The notes beneath the pieces were generated by a model. That model ran no database searches. It saw only the letters and a program-made list of their open reading frames with translations, and had not been told where the DNA came from. From Agrobacterium vitis (GTDB lineage: Bacteria > Pseudomonadota > Alphaproteobacteria > Rhizobiales > Rhizobiaceae), in NCBI RefSeq assembly GCF_013337045.2, contig NZ_CP118263.1:1-64000 (forward strand): a stretch of 64,000 nt of DNA, given 5' to 3'. The translations under genes and the position numbers were made by a program. Positions 1 to 7,666 of the stretch are shown here, piece after piece (the first letter of the stretch is position 1; each line of letters begins with the position of its first letter).

Positions 1-1218
1 GTGAGCAAAGCCGCTGCCATATCCCGAAATGATCGCCCGTCGGTAGATGTTACCATTGGTGAGCATGCTGAGCAGCTCAGCTCTCAGCTTCAAGCGATGA
101 GCGAGGCTTTGTTTCCTCCGACGTCGCACAAGAGCCTTCGCAAATTCACCTCGGGTGAAGCCGCACGCTTGATGAAAATATCTGACTCAACGCTTCGAAA
201 GATGACGTTGGCAGGCGAAGGCCCCCAGCCTGAGCTTGCCAGCAACGGAAGACGCTTTTACACGCTCGGTCAGATAAACGAGATCCGGCATATGCTCGCA
301 GGTTCGGCTCGTGGACGCGAAAGCATCGAGTTTGTGCCTCATCGCCGCGGTTCTGAGCATTTGCAAGTCATTGCCGTAACCAACTTCAAAGGCGGCTCCG
401 GGAAGACGACGACGTCGGCTCATCTTGCACAGTATCTGGCGTTGCAAGGTTACAGGGTGCTCGCAGTCGATCTCGACCCGCAGGCCAGTCTTTCAGCACT
501 CCTCGGCGTTCTGCCAGAAACTGATGTCGGTGCGAACGAAACGCTCTATGCGGCTATTCGGTATGACGAGACACGTCGTCCGTTGCGAGATGTGATCCGA
601 CCGACGTATTTTGACGGTCTTCATCTGGTTCCTGGAAATCTCGAGCTCATGGAGTTCGAGCATACCACGCCGAAAGCCTTGACTGATCGTGGTACACGCG
701 ACGGATTATTCTTTACTCGCGTGGCCCAAGCCTTTGACGAGGTGGCCGACGATTACGATGTCGTGGTCATTGACTGCCCTCCTCAGCTTGGGTTTCTGAC
801 GCTCAGCGGGTTGTGTGCTGCAACATCAATGGTAATCACCGTACATCCTCAGATGTTAGATATCGCTTCCATGAGCCAGTTTCTCCTCATGACACGCGAC
901 CTTCTGGGCGTCGTGAAAGAGGCGGGTGGCAATCTTCAATACGATTTCATACGCTATCTCTTGACGCGCTATGAGCCCCAGGACGCGCCGCAGACGAAAG
1001 TGACGGCACTACTGCGCAACATGTTCGAGGATCACGTCCTTACAAATCCAATGGTTAAGTCGGCAGCGGTGTCTGATGCCGGTTTAACCAAGCAGACGCT
1101 CTATGAGATAGGGCGAGAGAACCTTACGCGGTCGACATACGACCGGGCGATGGAATCTTTAGATGCGGTGAACTCGGAGATCGAGGCTTTGATCAAGATG
1201 GCGTGGGGGCGGGTCTGA
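1..1218 (+). CDS. repA: RepA, ParA-type plasmid partitioning ATPase
   Basis: First gene of the repABC operon. RepA proteins are ParA-type ATPases that, with RepB and parS, segregate the plasmid; in this family they also repress the operon. Seen: an N-terminal helix-turn-helix region at about residues 50-75 (SGEAARLMKISDSTLRK), a deviant Walker A motif KGGSGKTT at residues 130-137, and a switch/Walker B region VVVIDCPPQLG near residue 255. The 405-aa length is normal for RepA. The reading frame begins with GTG at the first base of the window, so the promoter and any more upstream start cannot be seen. The position, 5' of two parS sites and repB, is the canonical order. Confidence 0.96.
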   Translation: MSKAAAISRNDRPSVDVTIGEHAEQLSSQLQAMSEALFPPTSHKSLRKFTSGEAARLMKISDSTLRKMTLAGEGPQPELASNGRRFYTLGQINEIRHMLAGSARGRESIEFVPHRRGSEHLQVIAVTNFKGGSGKTTTSAHLAQYLALQGYRVLAVDLDPQASLSALLGVLPETDVGANETLYAAIRYDETRRPLRDVIRPTYFDGLHLVPGNLELMEFEHTTPKALTDRGTRDGLFFTRVAQAFDEVADDYDVVVIDCPPQLGFLTLSGLCAATSMVITVHPQMLDIASMSQFLLMTRDLLGVVKEAGGNLQYDFIRYLLTRYEPQDAPQTKVTALLRNMFEDHVLTNPMVKSAAVSDAGLTKQTLYEIGRENLTRSTYDRAMESLDAVNSEIEALIKMAWGRV

Positions 1219-1246
1219 TGAAAGGCTTTGCGTTCCTCACAGGTCT

Positions 1247-1262
1247 GTTGGGAGCTCCCAAC
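1247..1262. promoter_or_regulatory. parS: parS partition site 1
   Basis: Perfect 16-bp palindrome GTTGGGAGCTCCCAAC in the repA-repB gap. It fits the published repABC parS pattern GTTNNNNGCNNNNAAC, which RepB binds. Confidence 0.9.
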
Positions 1263-1333
1263 CGAGAGGTGTTGAGTCGCCCCTTGGACATGGGGCACTG
1301 GAGAAACCGGAGAAATTTGAGACAACGATGCAT

Positions 1334-1350
1334 GCCAATCGCTAATTGGC
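1334..1350. repeat. Short inverted repeat between the parS sites
   Basis: GCCAAT and ATTGGC arms separated by CGCTA lie between the two parS palindromes. It may be incidental, or a hairpin or protein site within the partition region. No function can be assigned from sequence. Confidence 0.4.
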
Positions 1351-1372
1351 CAGGGTGCAATTGTCTTCTCTT

Positions 1373-1388
1373 GTTGGGAGCTCCCAAC
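1373..1388. promoter_or_regulatory. parS: parS partition site 2
   Basis: Second exact copy of GTTGGGAGCTCCCAAC, 126 bp after the first and 60 bp before the repB start. Two identical sites allow cooperative RepB loading. No further copy was noticed in the window. Confidence 0.9.
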
Positions 1389-1447
1389 CAAGCGCATTTG
1401 CAATCAAAAATGCGACGCCACGACGCCAAACCCAAGAGGCCAATAAC

Positions 1448-2458
1448 ATGAGCCGCAAAGACGCAATCGATACCTTGTTCCTCAAGAAGCAGCCTGCAAC
1501 CGATAGAACAGCAGTCGACAAGTCAGCCGTTCGTGTTCGTACAGGCGCGATTTCGGCCATGGGTTCGTCTTTGCAAGAGATGGCCGAGGGAGCAAAAGCT
1601 GCAGCTCGGCTGCAGGATCAACTGGCTGCGGGCGAAGCCGTCGTGTCCCTGGATCCATCAATGATCGACGGGTCTCCGATCGCGGATCGGCTGCCCGCGG
1701 ACGTGGATCCGAAGTTCGAGCAGCTTGAGGCGAGCATTTCGCAGGAGGGGCAGCAGGTACCGATTCTTGTCAGGCCGCATCCTGAGGCTGCCGGTCGATA
1801 TCAAATCGTATATGGAAGGCGGCGACTGCGCGCGGCAGTAAATCTGCGGAGAGAGGTTTCTGCAATTGTCCGAAATCTCACGGACCGTGAACTAGTCGTG
1901 GCCCAGGGCCGAGAAAATCTTGACCGTGCTGACCTTTCCTTCATTGAAAAGGCTCTCTTCGCCCTGCGCCTCGAAGATGCGGGTTTTGATCGGGCCACCA
2001 TCATTGCCGCGCTTTCCACTGACAAGGCCGACCTCAGCCGTTACATAACTGTTGCCAGAGGCATACCGCTGAACCTCGCCACACAAATCGGTCCAGCGTC
2101 GAAAGCGGGTCGATCGCGTTGGGTCGCACTTGCCGAGGGGCTTGGGAAGCCCAAGGCAACAGACGCAATCGACGCGGTGCTTGAGTCGGAGCAGTTCAAG
2201 CACTCAGATAGCGATACCCGCTTTGCCCTCATTTTCAATGCCGTTTCAAAGCCGCCCGCTAAGGCTCCAAAAAAGGTAAGGGCCTGGAGCACGCCAAAGG
2301 GGAAAAAGGCTGCGACGATCCGACAAGAAGCCGGACGAACGGCTCTGGTTTTCGATGAGAGATTGGTGCCAACTTTCGGCGAATATGTCGCTGACCAGTT
2401 GGATGGCCTGTACGCCCAATTCATTGAAACAACAGGAGGAGGCAAGCTCGACCAATAG
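1448..2458 (+). CDS. repB: RepB, ParB-type partition protein
   Basis: Centromere-binding protein of the repABC partition system, 336 aa, acting on parS with RepA. I chose the ATG at 1448 because the protein then opens MSRKDAIDTLF, a usual RepB start. Earlier in-frame codons would translate through the second parS site. Seen: a ParB-like N-terminal domain with GQQVPILVRP and YGRRRLRAA, then a central helical region resembling the ParB DNA-binding helices, and a basic C-terminal part (KAPKKVRAWSTPKGKK). It follows repA by 229 bp, the gap being occupied by the parS sites, and precedes the ctRNA gene and repC. Confidence 0.95.
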   Translation: MSRKDAIDTLFLKKQPATDRTAVDKSAVRVRTGAISAMGSSLQEMAEGAKAAARLQDQLAAGEAVVSLDPSMIDGSPIADRLPADVDPKFEQLEASISQEGQQVPILVRPHPEAAGRYQIVYGRRRLRAAVNLRREVSAIVRNLTDRELVVAQGRENLDRADLSFIEKALFALRLEDAGFDRATIIAALSTDKADLSRYITVARGIPLNLATQIGPASKAGRSRWVALAEGLGKPKATDAIDAVLESEQFKHSDSDTRFALIFNAVSKPPAKAPKKVRAWSTPKGKKAATIRQEAGRTALVFDERLVPTFGEYVADQLDGLYAQFIETTGGGKLDQ

Positions 2459-2515
2459 CCAGGATTTCATCCAATTCAAAGCTTCGCTCGATTGAGATGG
2501 ACTGGCTCTCACCGC

Positions 2516-2605
2516 AAAAGAAAAAGGCCCCCGAAACGGCGTTCCGGAAGACCTTCTCTGTAGTCTCGCAGCTAAGAGAATCGCATTTCCAGGAATCGTA
2601 GTCAA
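2516..2605 (-). ncRNA. Counter-transcribed RNA (incA/RepE-type) antisense to the repC leader
   Basis: repABC plasmids encode a small antisense RNA in the repB-repC gap that limits repC expression and sets incompatibility. Seen on the minus strand: a -35 box TTGACT (complement of 2600-2605), a 17-bp spacer, and a -10 box GATTCT (complement of 2577-2582). A transcript would begin near 2570. It ends in a strong hairpin CCGGAAC-GCC-GTTTCGG (one G-T pair) followed by a T-rich run at about 2525-2517. The mature RNA would be roughly 50 nt. Listed coordinates include the promoter. The same sequence on the plus strand can fold in the repC leader. Confidence 0.85.
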
Positions 2606-2672
2606 GGGTCCCGTGAGGGAAAGCGTCATTTCGACGGGCGGATTTCTATTGCCTAACAAAAGGTAAAAGGAA

Positions 2673-3992
2673 ATGCAGACGCATATTTCAACGACGTCCT
2701 TTGGGCGGCGGCCGATGACACTCGGCCATATTGCAAGCCAGATGGCAGCAAAAGCGGTCGCATTGGACGCTGTCGCCCACAAATGGCAGGTCTTCCAGCA
2801 CATCCGTGAATCCCGGGAACAGATCGGAGCCACGGACCGCTCACTCTCGATCCTGAACGCGCTGTTGACGTTTTACCCGGAGACCGCCTTGACTGGTGGC
2901 GCCGAACTGGTCGTATGGCCTTCTAACGAGCAGCTGATGGCTCGCGCAAACGGCATGCCTGCCACGACACTGCGCCGGCATCTTGCCGTACTGGTTGACT
3001 GCGGGCTCATCATTCGCCGCGACAGCCCCAACGGCAAGCGGTTCGCCCGCAAGGGAAGGGGAGGGGAGATCGAGCAGGCCTACGGCTTCGATCTGTCGCC
3101 AATCGTAGCGCGGGCCGAAGAGTTCCGAGATTTGGCCCAGGCGGTGCAAGCTGAAAAGAAGGCTTTCCGGGTGGCGAAGGAGCGATTGACTCTTCTTCGC
3201 CGCGACATCGTCAAAATGATCGAAACTGGCATTGAAGAGAGCGTTCCGGGAAACTGGGGAAGAGTTACACAGACCTATCAGGGGATCATCGGCCGCCTGC
3301 CGCGCTCTGCACCCCGTCAGCTTATAGAGAGTATTGCCCAGAAACTTCAGGAACTCTGCGCTGAGATCCGTGACGTATTGGAATCGTTTACGAAAACAAT
3401 GAATCCGGACGCCAATGAGTCCCATTCCGGTCGTCACATACAGAATTCAAAACCAGACACTAAATCTGAATCTGAACACGGCTTTAGAGAAATAGAAGAA
3501 GCGTGCGGCGGCGTTGCGGAAACCGACAACGTGCGGAGCTTGCCGAAACGCGAGCTGCCTTTGGGAATCGTGCTGGATGCCTGCCCCGAAATGCAGGAAC
3601 TGGCCCAGGCAGGGACAATCCGGCACTGGCGCGACTTGGTGGCGGCGGCTGACCTTGCCCGGCCGATGCTGGGGATTAGCCCCAGCGCCTGGCGGGAGGC
3701 CCGAGAAACCATGGGTGAGCAACACGCGGCGATCACGCTGGCGGCGATCTATCAGCGGGCCGGTCAGATCAACAACGCCGGCGGCTATCTGCGCAGCCTG
3801 ACCGATCGGGCCAGGGACGGGAAGTTTTCGACCTGGCCGATGGTCATGGCGTTGCTACGGACGAAGCTGGACGAGCAGAAGAATGCAGCCAGCGTCGGAA
3901 AACCACGAACGGATGAGGATGCAGAAGACGATAGCCGCGTCCACGTATCGGATTCGCTGCTGAAAAGCCTGCAGAAGCCGAGGTCGTGGTGA
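2673..3992 (+). CDS. repC: RepC replication initiator
   Basis: Replication initiator of the plasmid, 439 aa, the usual RepC length. In this family oriV lies inside the repC coding sequence. The start ATG at 2673 has an AAAGGAA ribosome site just upstream. N-terminal signature: FGRRPMTLGHIASQ. A winged-helix-like region follows (NEQLMARANGMPATTLRRHL, near residues 90-110). The C-terminal part contains a serine/glutamate-rich linker and a conserved region (SPSAWREARETMG). Expression should be limited by the antisense RNA in its leader. The stop lies 8 bp from the convergent stop of the downstream recombinase gene. Confidence 0.96.
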   Translation: MQTHISTTSFGRRPMTLGHIASQMAAKAVALDAVAHKWQVFQHIRESREQIGATDRSLSILNALLTFYPETALTGGAELVVWPSNEQLMARANGMPATTLRRHLAVLVDCGLIIRRDSPNGKRFARKGRGGEIEQAYGFDLSPIVARAEEFRDLAQAVQAEKKAFRVAKERLTLLRRDIVKMIETGIEESVPGNWGRVTQTYQGIIGRLPRSAPRQLIESIAQKLQELCAEIRDVLESFTKTMNPDANESHSGRHIQNSKPDTKSESEHGFREIEEACGGVAETDNVRSLPKRELPLGIVLDACPEMQELAQAGTIRHWRDLVAAADLARPMLGISPSAWREARETMGEQHAAITLAAIYQRAGQINNAGGYLRSLTDRARDGKFSTWPMVMALLRTKLDEQKNAASVGKPRTDEDAEDDSRVHVSDSLLKSLQKPRSW

Positions 3993-4000
3993 TCTCCTCG

Positions 4001-4921
4001 TTACTCGGCCGCGGCGATGTCGACGTCGGTGATCAACCCCGAACGTCGGGCGCGATCGATGAGGTTCTTCACGGACGAGGGCGACCATTTGGAGCCGCCG
4101 CGCGGGGTGCGCTCGTGCAGCCTTTCGAGCTGGGTGGCGATATCGCGCAGGGTGAGGTCTGCGTTCGAAGAATGGATGCCGGCCACAAGCGTCATCAGGC
4201 GATCCTCGGGAAGCCGGGGCGGAGATTTTTTCAGCAGCGCTGCGTCCGCCATGCGTTCAGTCACCATCCACTTCACAGCCCGGCGAAGCCGTTCCGGCGT
4301 CCAGTCGAGGCCCTGCTGTTTGAGCACTCGGGTTATGTCGTCCCATGTGTGATCGGGCCGCATGCGCCGAACGGTCGGAAGCCATTGGTTCGCGGAGGCC
4401 TGAATGCGATCGCCGTATGCCGCTTTCTGGGCGGCCGTCATCCTGGCCAACGCCTCGGGGCGTTTCTCTCGTATGCCGGGGTTGCCGGGAAGTTTTCCTT
4501 TGGACTTGGCTGCCCGGATGCCGGCCTTCGTTCGTTCGGAAATGAGCGCGCGTTCGAGCTGCGCGACGGCGCCGAGAACCTGGAGCGAGAACATGCCCTG
4601 CGGCGTGGTTGTGTCGATAGGATCGCGAAGCGATCGGAAATGCGCGCCCCTCGCCGTCAGATTCTCGATCACCTCGAGCAGATGGCTGACCGAGCGCGCC
4701 AGACGGTCAAGCCGAACCACAACGAGCGTGTCTCCGGCGCCGATCTCGCGAACGAGTTTGGAAAGGGCAGGCCGGGCACGCGACGCGCCGGATCCGTGTT
4801 CCTGGACGATCACATTGCACCCGGCCGATCGCAGCTCGATTTCCTGGGCTTCTGTCGCCTGCTCGTCCGTAGAGACGCGGGCGTAGCCGATCAGGCGATG
4901 ACTGGCGCTCGGACGCTTCAT
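4001..4921 (-). CDS. Serine recombinase (resolvase/invertase family)
   Basis: Protein of 306 aa whose N-terminal 140 residues form a serine-recombinase catalytic domain: IGYARVSTDEQ with the nucleophile Ser17, then VVRLDRLARS and the long helix with LERALISERT. The remaining half holds a basic segment and a second helical DNA-binding part (LTLRDIATQLERLHERT). Such enzymes resolve plasmid multimers or move a small element. Its ATG overlaps the stop of the upstream fic gene as ATGA (4918-4921 complement), so the two are probably translationally coupled. No obvious res-site array was recognised, apart from repeated motifs upstream of fic. Multimer resolution next to repABC is a plausible role. 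Confidence 0.88.
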   Translation of the reverse strand: MKRPSASHRLIGYARVSTDEQATEAQEIELRSAGCNVIVQEHGSGASRARPALSKLVREIGAGDTLVVVRLDRLARSVSHLLEVIENLTARGAHFRSLRDPIDTTTPQGMFSLQVLGAVAQLERALISERTKAGIRAAKSKGKLPGNPGIREKRPEALARMTAAQKAAYGDRIQASANQWLPTVRRMRPDHTWDDITRVLKQQGLDWTPERLRRAVKWMVTERMADAALLKKSPPRLPEDRLMTLVAGIHSSNADLTLRDIATQLERLHERTPRGGSKWSPSSVKNLIDRARRSGLITDVDIAAAE

Positions 4922-6021
4922 TGGGCAAGCTTCGCCGACGGTAGATCGCTGAGAAGAGCAAGCAGCGCCGGATTGATGTAGAGGTTCTCCCGGCCGGCTT
5001 TGATTTCCTTCAGCAGGCCGAGTTCAGCAAGGGATTTCAGGTAGACCGATGCGGCCTGTCGTTTCGCAATGTCCGCGGCCACCAGATCGCCGATACGGCA
5101 ATAAGGGTTCACGAAGATCACTTCGGCCAGCTCGCGCGAATAAATCTTCGGCAGATCCCGCCTGATGCGCTCCGCGGTCTGATCGAGCAAATCCCGGATC
5201 GAACGAATGCGCGCGGTCGACCAGTTTGCAGTCTCACGGATCGCCTCAAGCATGTAGAGGATCCAGTCCTCCCAGGCAGCGTCTGTCGTCACGGCGAGCA
5301 GGCGGTCATAGTAGGCGCGCTTGTTGCCGATGATGTAACGGCTGAGATAGAGGACCGGAATGTCCAACAGGCCCTTGTCGACGAGGTAGAGCAGGTTCAG
5401 CACCCGGCCCGTTCGACCGTTGCCATCGGTGAATGGATGGATGGCTTCGAACTGGTAGTGCATCACGGCGAGGCGGATCAGCGGATCGATGTCCTCTGCC
5501 TCGTGAATGTACCGCTCCCAGTTCGAGAGCTTGTCCCGCAACAGTGCTTGCCCCTCTGGCGGAGTATAAATGACGGCGCCGGTCGCCTCGTTCATCAGCG
5601 CCGTTCCCGGCGTCGCGCGGATGTCGAGTTCGACGCCCTTGATGGTCCTGCAGACGGCGATCGCTGTCGACGTCGACACCGGACGTTGTTTGAGCGTTTG
5701 AAAGCCTTCACTGAGGGCGGTACGATACCGCAGCGCTTCCTTCGTCGCCGGATCAGCCTGGTTGTTGGCCTCATTGGCGAAGCGGAACAGTCTATCGGTC
5801 GTGGTGACGATGTTCTCTATCTCCGAGCTCGCCTGCGCCTCCAGCAGCGGAATAGAATTGATAAGGACCGCCTGGTTCGGAATGAGCTGGCCGGACACAC
5901 GCAGTTCCGCCAGCGCCGCGCGTGCCGAGATGCAGGCTTTCAGCACGGCTTTCGTTTCCACGTCCTCGCGTGGCGGCAAGGTGGGGAGGTCGTTAAACGG
6001 GCGGTTCGGCTGAAACGGCAT
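4918..6021 (-). CDS. Fic family protein (putative AMPylase) with C-terminal winged helix
   Basis: A 367-aa Fic protein. The active-site loop HPFTDGNGRTGR lies at residues 195-206 and matches HxFx(D/E)GNGRxxR with all catalytic residues present. An inhibitory-helix motif S(x)3EN is seen at residues 65-70 (SSEIEN), as in class II Fic proteins that hold themselves inactive. Fic enzymes usually transfer AMP from ATP to protein hydroxyls. The C-terminal region (about 300-360) looks like a winged helix (IGDLVAADIAKRQAASVYLK), so autoregulation is possible. Four ATCGACAT octamers overlap and precede the start. It is the first gene of a two-gene operon with the serine recombinase. The substrate is unknown. 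Confidence 0.9.
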   Translation of the reverse strand: MPFQPNRPFNDLPTLPPREDVETKAVLKACISARAALAELRVSGQLIPNQAVLINSIPLLEAQASSEIENIVTTTDRLFRFANEANNQADPATKEALRYRTALSEGFQTLKQRPVSTSTAIAVCRTIKGVELDIRATPGTALMNEATGAVIYTPPEGQALLRDKLSNWERYIHEAEDIDPLIRLAVMHYQFEAIHPFTDGNGRTGRVLNLLYLVDKGLLDIPVLYLSRYIIGNKRAYYDRLLAVTTDAAWEDWILYMLEAIRETANWSTARIRSIRDLLDQTAERIRRDLPKIYSRELAEVIFVNPYCRIGDLVAADIAKRQAASVYLKSLAELGLLKEIKAGRENLYINPALLALLSDLPSAKLAQ

Positions 6022-6097
6022 GTCGATTAATCCTCATGCGATCGACATGTCGGGTGGATATGTCGTCGGTATCGACATATCGTTAATTCATGTCGAT
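6020..6097. promoter_or_regulatory. Operator-like cluster of four ATCGACAT octamers at the fic start
   Basis: ATCGACAT occurs exactly at 6041-6048 and 6071-6078 on the plus strand, and at 6020-6027 and 6090-6097 on the minus strand. The cluster also contains a perfect palindrome CGACATGTCG (6043-6052) and an inverted repeat ATATGTCG-N7-CGACATAT (6058-6080). One copy includes the fic start codon. This arrangement suggests several repressor dimers over the promoter and translation start. The Fic winged helix is one candidate ligand. Confidence 0.6.
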
Positions 6098-6162
6098 AGA
6101 ATCAAAATATAACGACACATTAAGCGTCTCGCAAGCGCCTTGTACAAATGCAGAAGATACTA

Positions 6163-6178
6163 ACAAACGATCGTTTGT
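6163..6178. promoter_or_regulatory. 16-bp palindrome in the fic/DUF1612 divergent region
   Basis: Perfect palindrome ACAAACGATCGTTTGT, typical in form of TetR- or Xre-type operators. It lies in the 370-bp non-coding stretch 6022-6391 between fic (minus) and the DUF1612 gene (plus). Apart from this and the octamer cluster, the stretch is AT-rich, with a TATTAT -10-like hexamer near 6351, and shows no gene. Confidence 0.45.
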
Positions 6179-6391
6179 AAACGTCTCTTGGTCCTTTGGA
6201 GTCAAAGTAAACACGTCGCAAGTGGCTGGAAAACAGTGATTTTCATCGATGTCACGTCCATCGGCGCTAATCCTGTACAGTTCGAACGCCTTTGGCAGCT
6301 CTAATAGTACGCGCGCGAGAAAAAGTATCGGCTATGATTGAAGTGTATGCTATTATAGCTTCAAGATTATCAAAATAGATACGTTAAAACA

Positions 6392-7501
6392 ATGAGATAT
6401 GAAACCGGTGATTTGCCACTGGCGGCGCTGCTTCCGGCCATCGCAAGGGCGGAAGATCAGCTCGCGCGTCTCGACGAGGTTGTTCGCCGCAGCCCCGTCA
6501 GGCAGGGCTTTACCGAAAGGTCGCACTTCATCGAGGCGGCCGCCAGCATGTGGGTCGCCGGCGAGCTTGTCCATCTCGAGGATCTCGTTCTCCACGACGC
6601 AAATCGGGATGTCCGCACCCCGACCCATGAAGTCACAATCGCACATTCAATCTTGAGGGCGCGGCGGCGCATCGCAAGCGCTGACCCGGGCTGGGCGACG
6701 AGCAGGGCTGGGGTCGTAAGCCTCGCGGGGCGATCAGAGGACTCTACGGAACGAGAGGTGGTAGGCGAAGGGAGCTCGTCATTATCCATCGAACTGGCAT
6801 TGAACGAAGACGAGAACGGTTTTGCGGCGGAGATGGCGGAAATCGATGCGGTCCTTAATCGATCCGCCCGTGTGCTCGAAGCGGTGGCAACGGGCGAGGG
6901 CCGCAAGGCGGATCCTTTGATGGTCGGTGAGCTCATTGTCCGGGATCCGGGTTGGAACGAGGAAGGGCGCCTTTCGGATTGGAGAGCGGCTCTGGCTGAG
7001 GCCGACGCCTTGCCGACCACGTTGGCGGCCGCAGTTATATGGGACGCATGGGAATGCATAGAGCCATTGCAGCGGCAGCATTGGCTTGGTACACAACTGG
7101 TGAATTCCTATTTCCGGGTGCGCGGAAAGGTGTCCTCGCACCTGTTCGGCATCTGCTCCGGTCTGAAAGCTGTGCCGCGGGAACGGCGGCGATCACACAA
7201 TCGTGTATCACGAGTGCTTGCCGGGCTGGATGCAATGGCGAGCAGCGCTGAACTGGCCATGAAGGAAGTAATTCGGCTGGGACAGGCTAGGGAGCACCTC
7301 GAGCGCAAACTGAAGGGAAAGCGCTCATCCAGCAGTTTGCCGCGCGTTGTGGACTTGCTGATGGCGCGACCGATCGTATCCTCGTCGATTATAGTCAAGG
7401 AATTGAAGGTTAGCCATCGTGCGGCGCTCGATCTCGTCGCCGAACTCGGCGTTCGGGAAGTGACGGGGAGAGGAAGCTTCCGTGCATGGGGTGTAATTTG
7501 A
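6392..7501 (+). CDS. DUF1612/HTH protein (RHE_PE00001-like), plasmid-conserved
   Basis: A 369-aa protein resembling the RHE_PE00001-like family carried on many rhizobial plasmids, described as DUF1612 plus a C-terminal helix-turn-helix. Seen: N-terminal LPLAALLPAIARAEDQLARL and FIEAAASMWVAGELVHLEDL, typical of this family; a central region HLFGICSGLKAVPRERR; and a C-terminal HTH-like stretch IIVKELKVSHRAALDLVAEL ending RAWGVI. The N-terminal half resembles the front part of Fic-associated proteins, but there is no Fic motif. The function is unknown. It is convergent with the helicase gene and has no close partner. Confidence 0.8.
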   Translation: MRYETGDLPLAALLPAIARAEDQLARLDEVVRRSPVRQGFTERSHFIEAAASMWVAGELVHLEDLVLHDANRDVRTPTHEVTIAHSILRARRRIASADPGWATSRAGVVSLAGRSEDSTEREVVGEGSSSLSIELALNEDENGFAAEMAEIDAVLNRSARVLEAVATGEGRKADPLMVGELIVRDPGWNEEGRLSDWRAALAEADALPTTLAAAVIWDAWECIEPLQRQHWLGTQLVNSYFRVRGKVSSHLFGICSGLKAVPRERRRSHNRVSRVLAGLDAMASSAELAMKEVIRLGQAREHLERKLKGKRSSSSLPRVVDLLMARPIVSSSIIVKELKVSHRAALDLVAELGVREVTGRGSFRAWGVI

Positions 7502-7666
7502 TGCGAAGGCAGCAAACGATGGTCGGTACGAGGTCGGGTCCTCGGGCGTTCAGATGTTTCTGGTGATAGAATCCCCTTTTGTTTCGCGGCTTATTCGTGG
7601 CGACGCTTATCGCAAAACGGCAGCGCATTTGCCGCCGTCAAAATCCGTGGGAGAGGGCGGCAACGT

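Noticed and set aside
3986..4981. A 331-codon plus-strand frame over the serine recombinase
   Set aside because: The recombinase on the minus strand has clear catalytic motifs.
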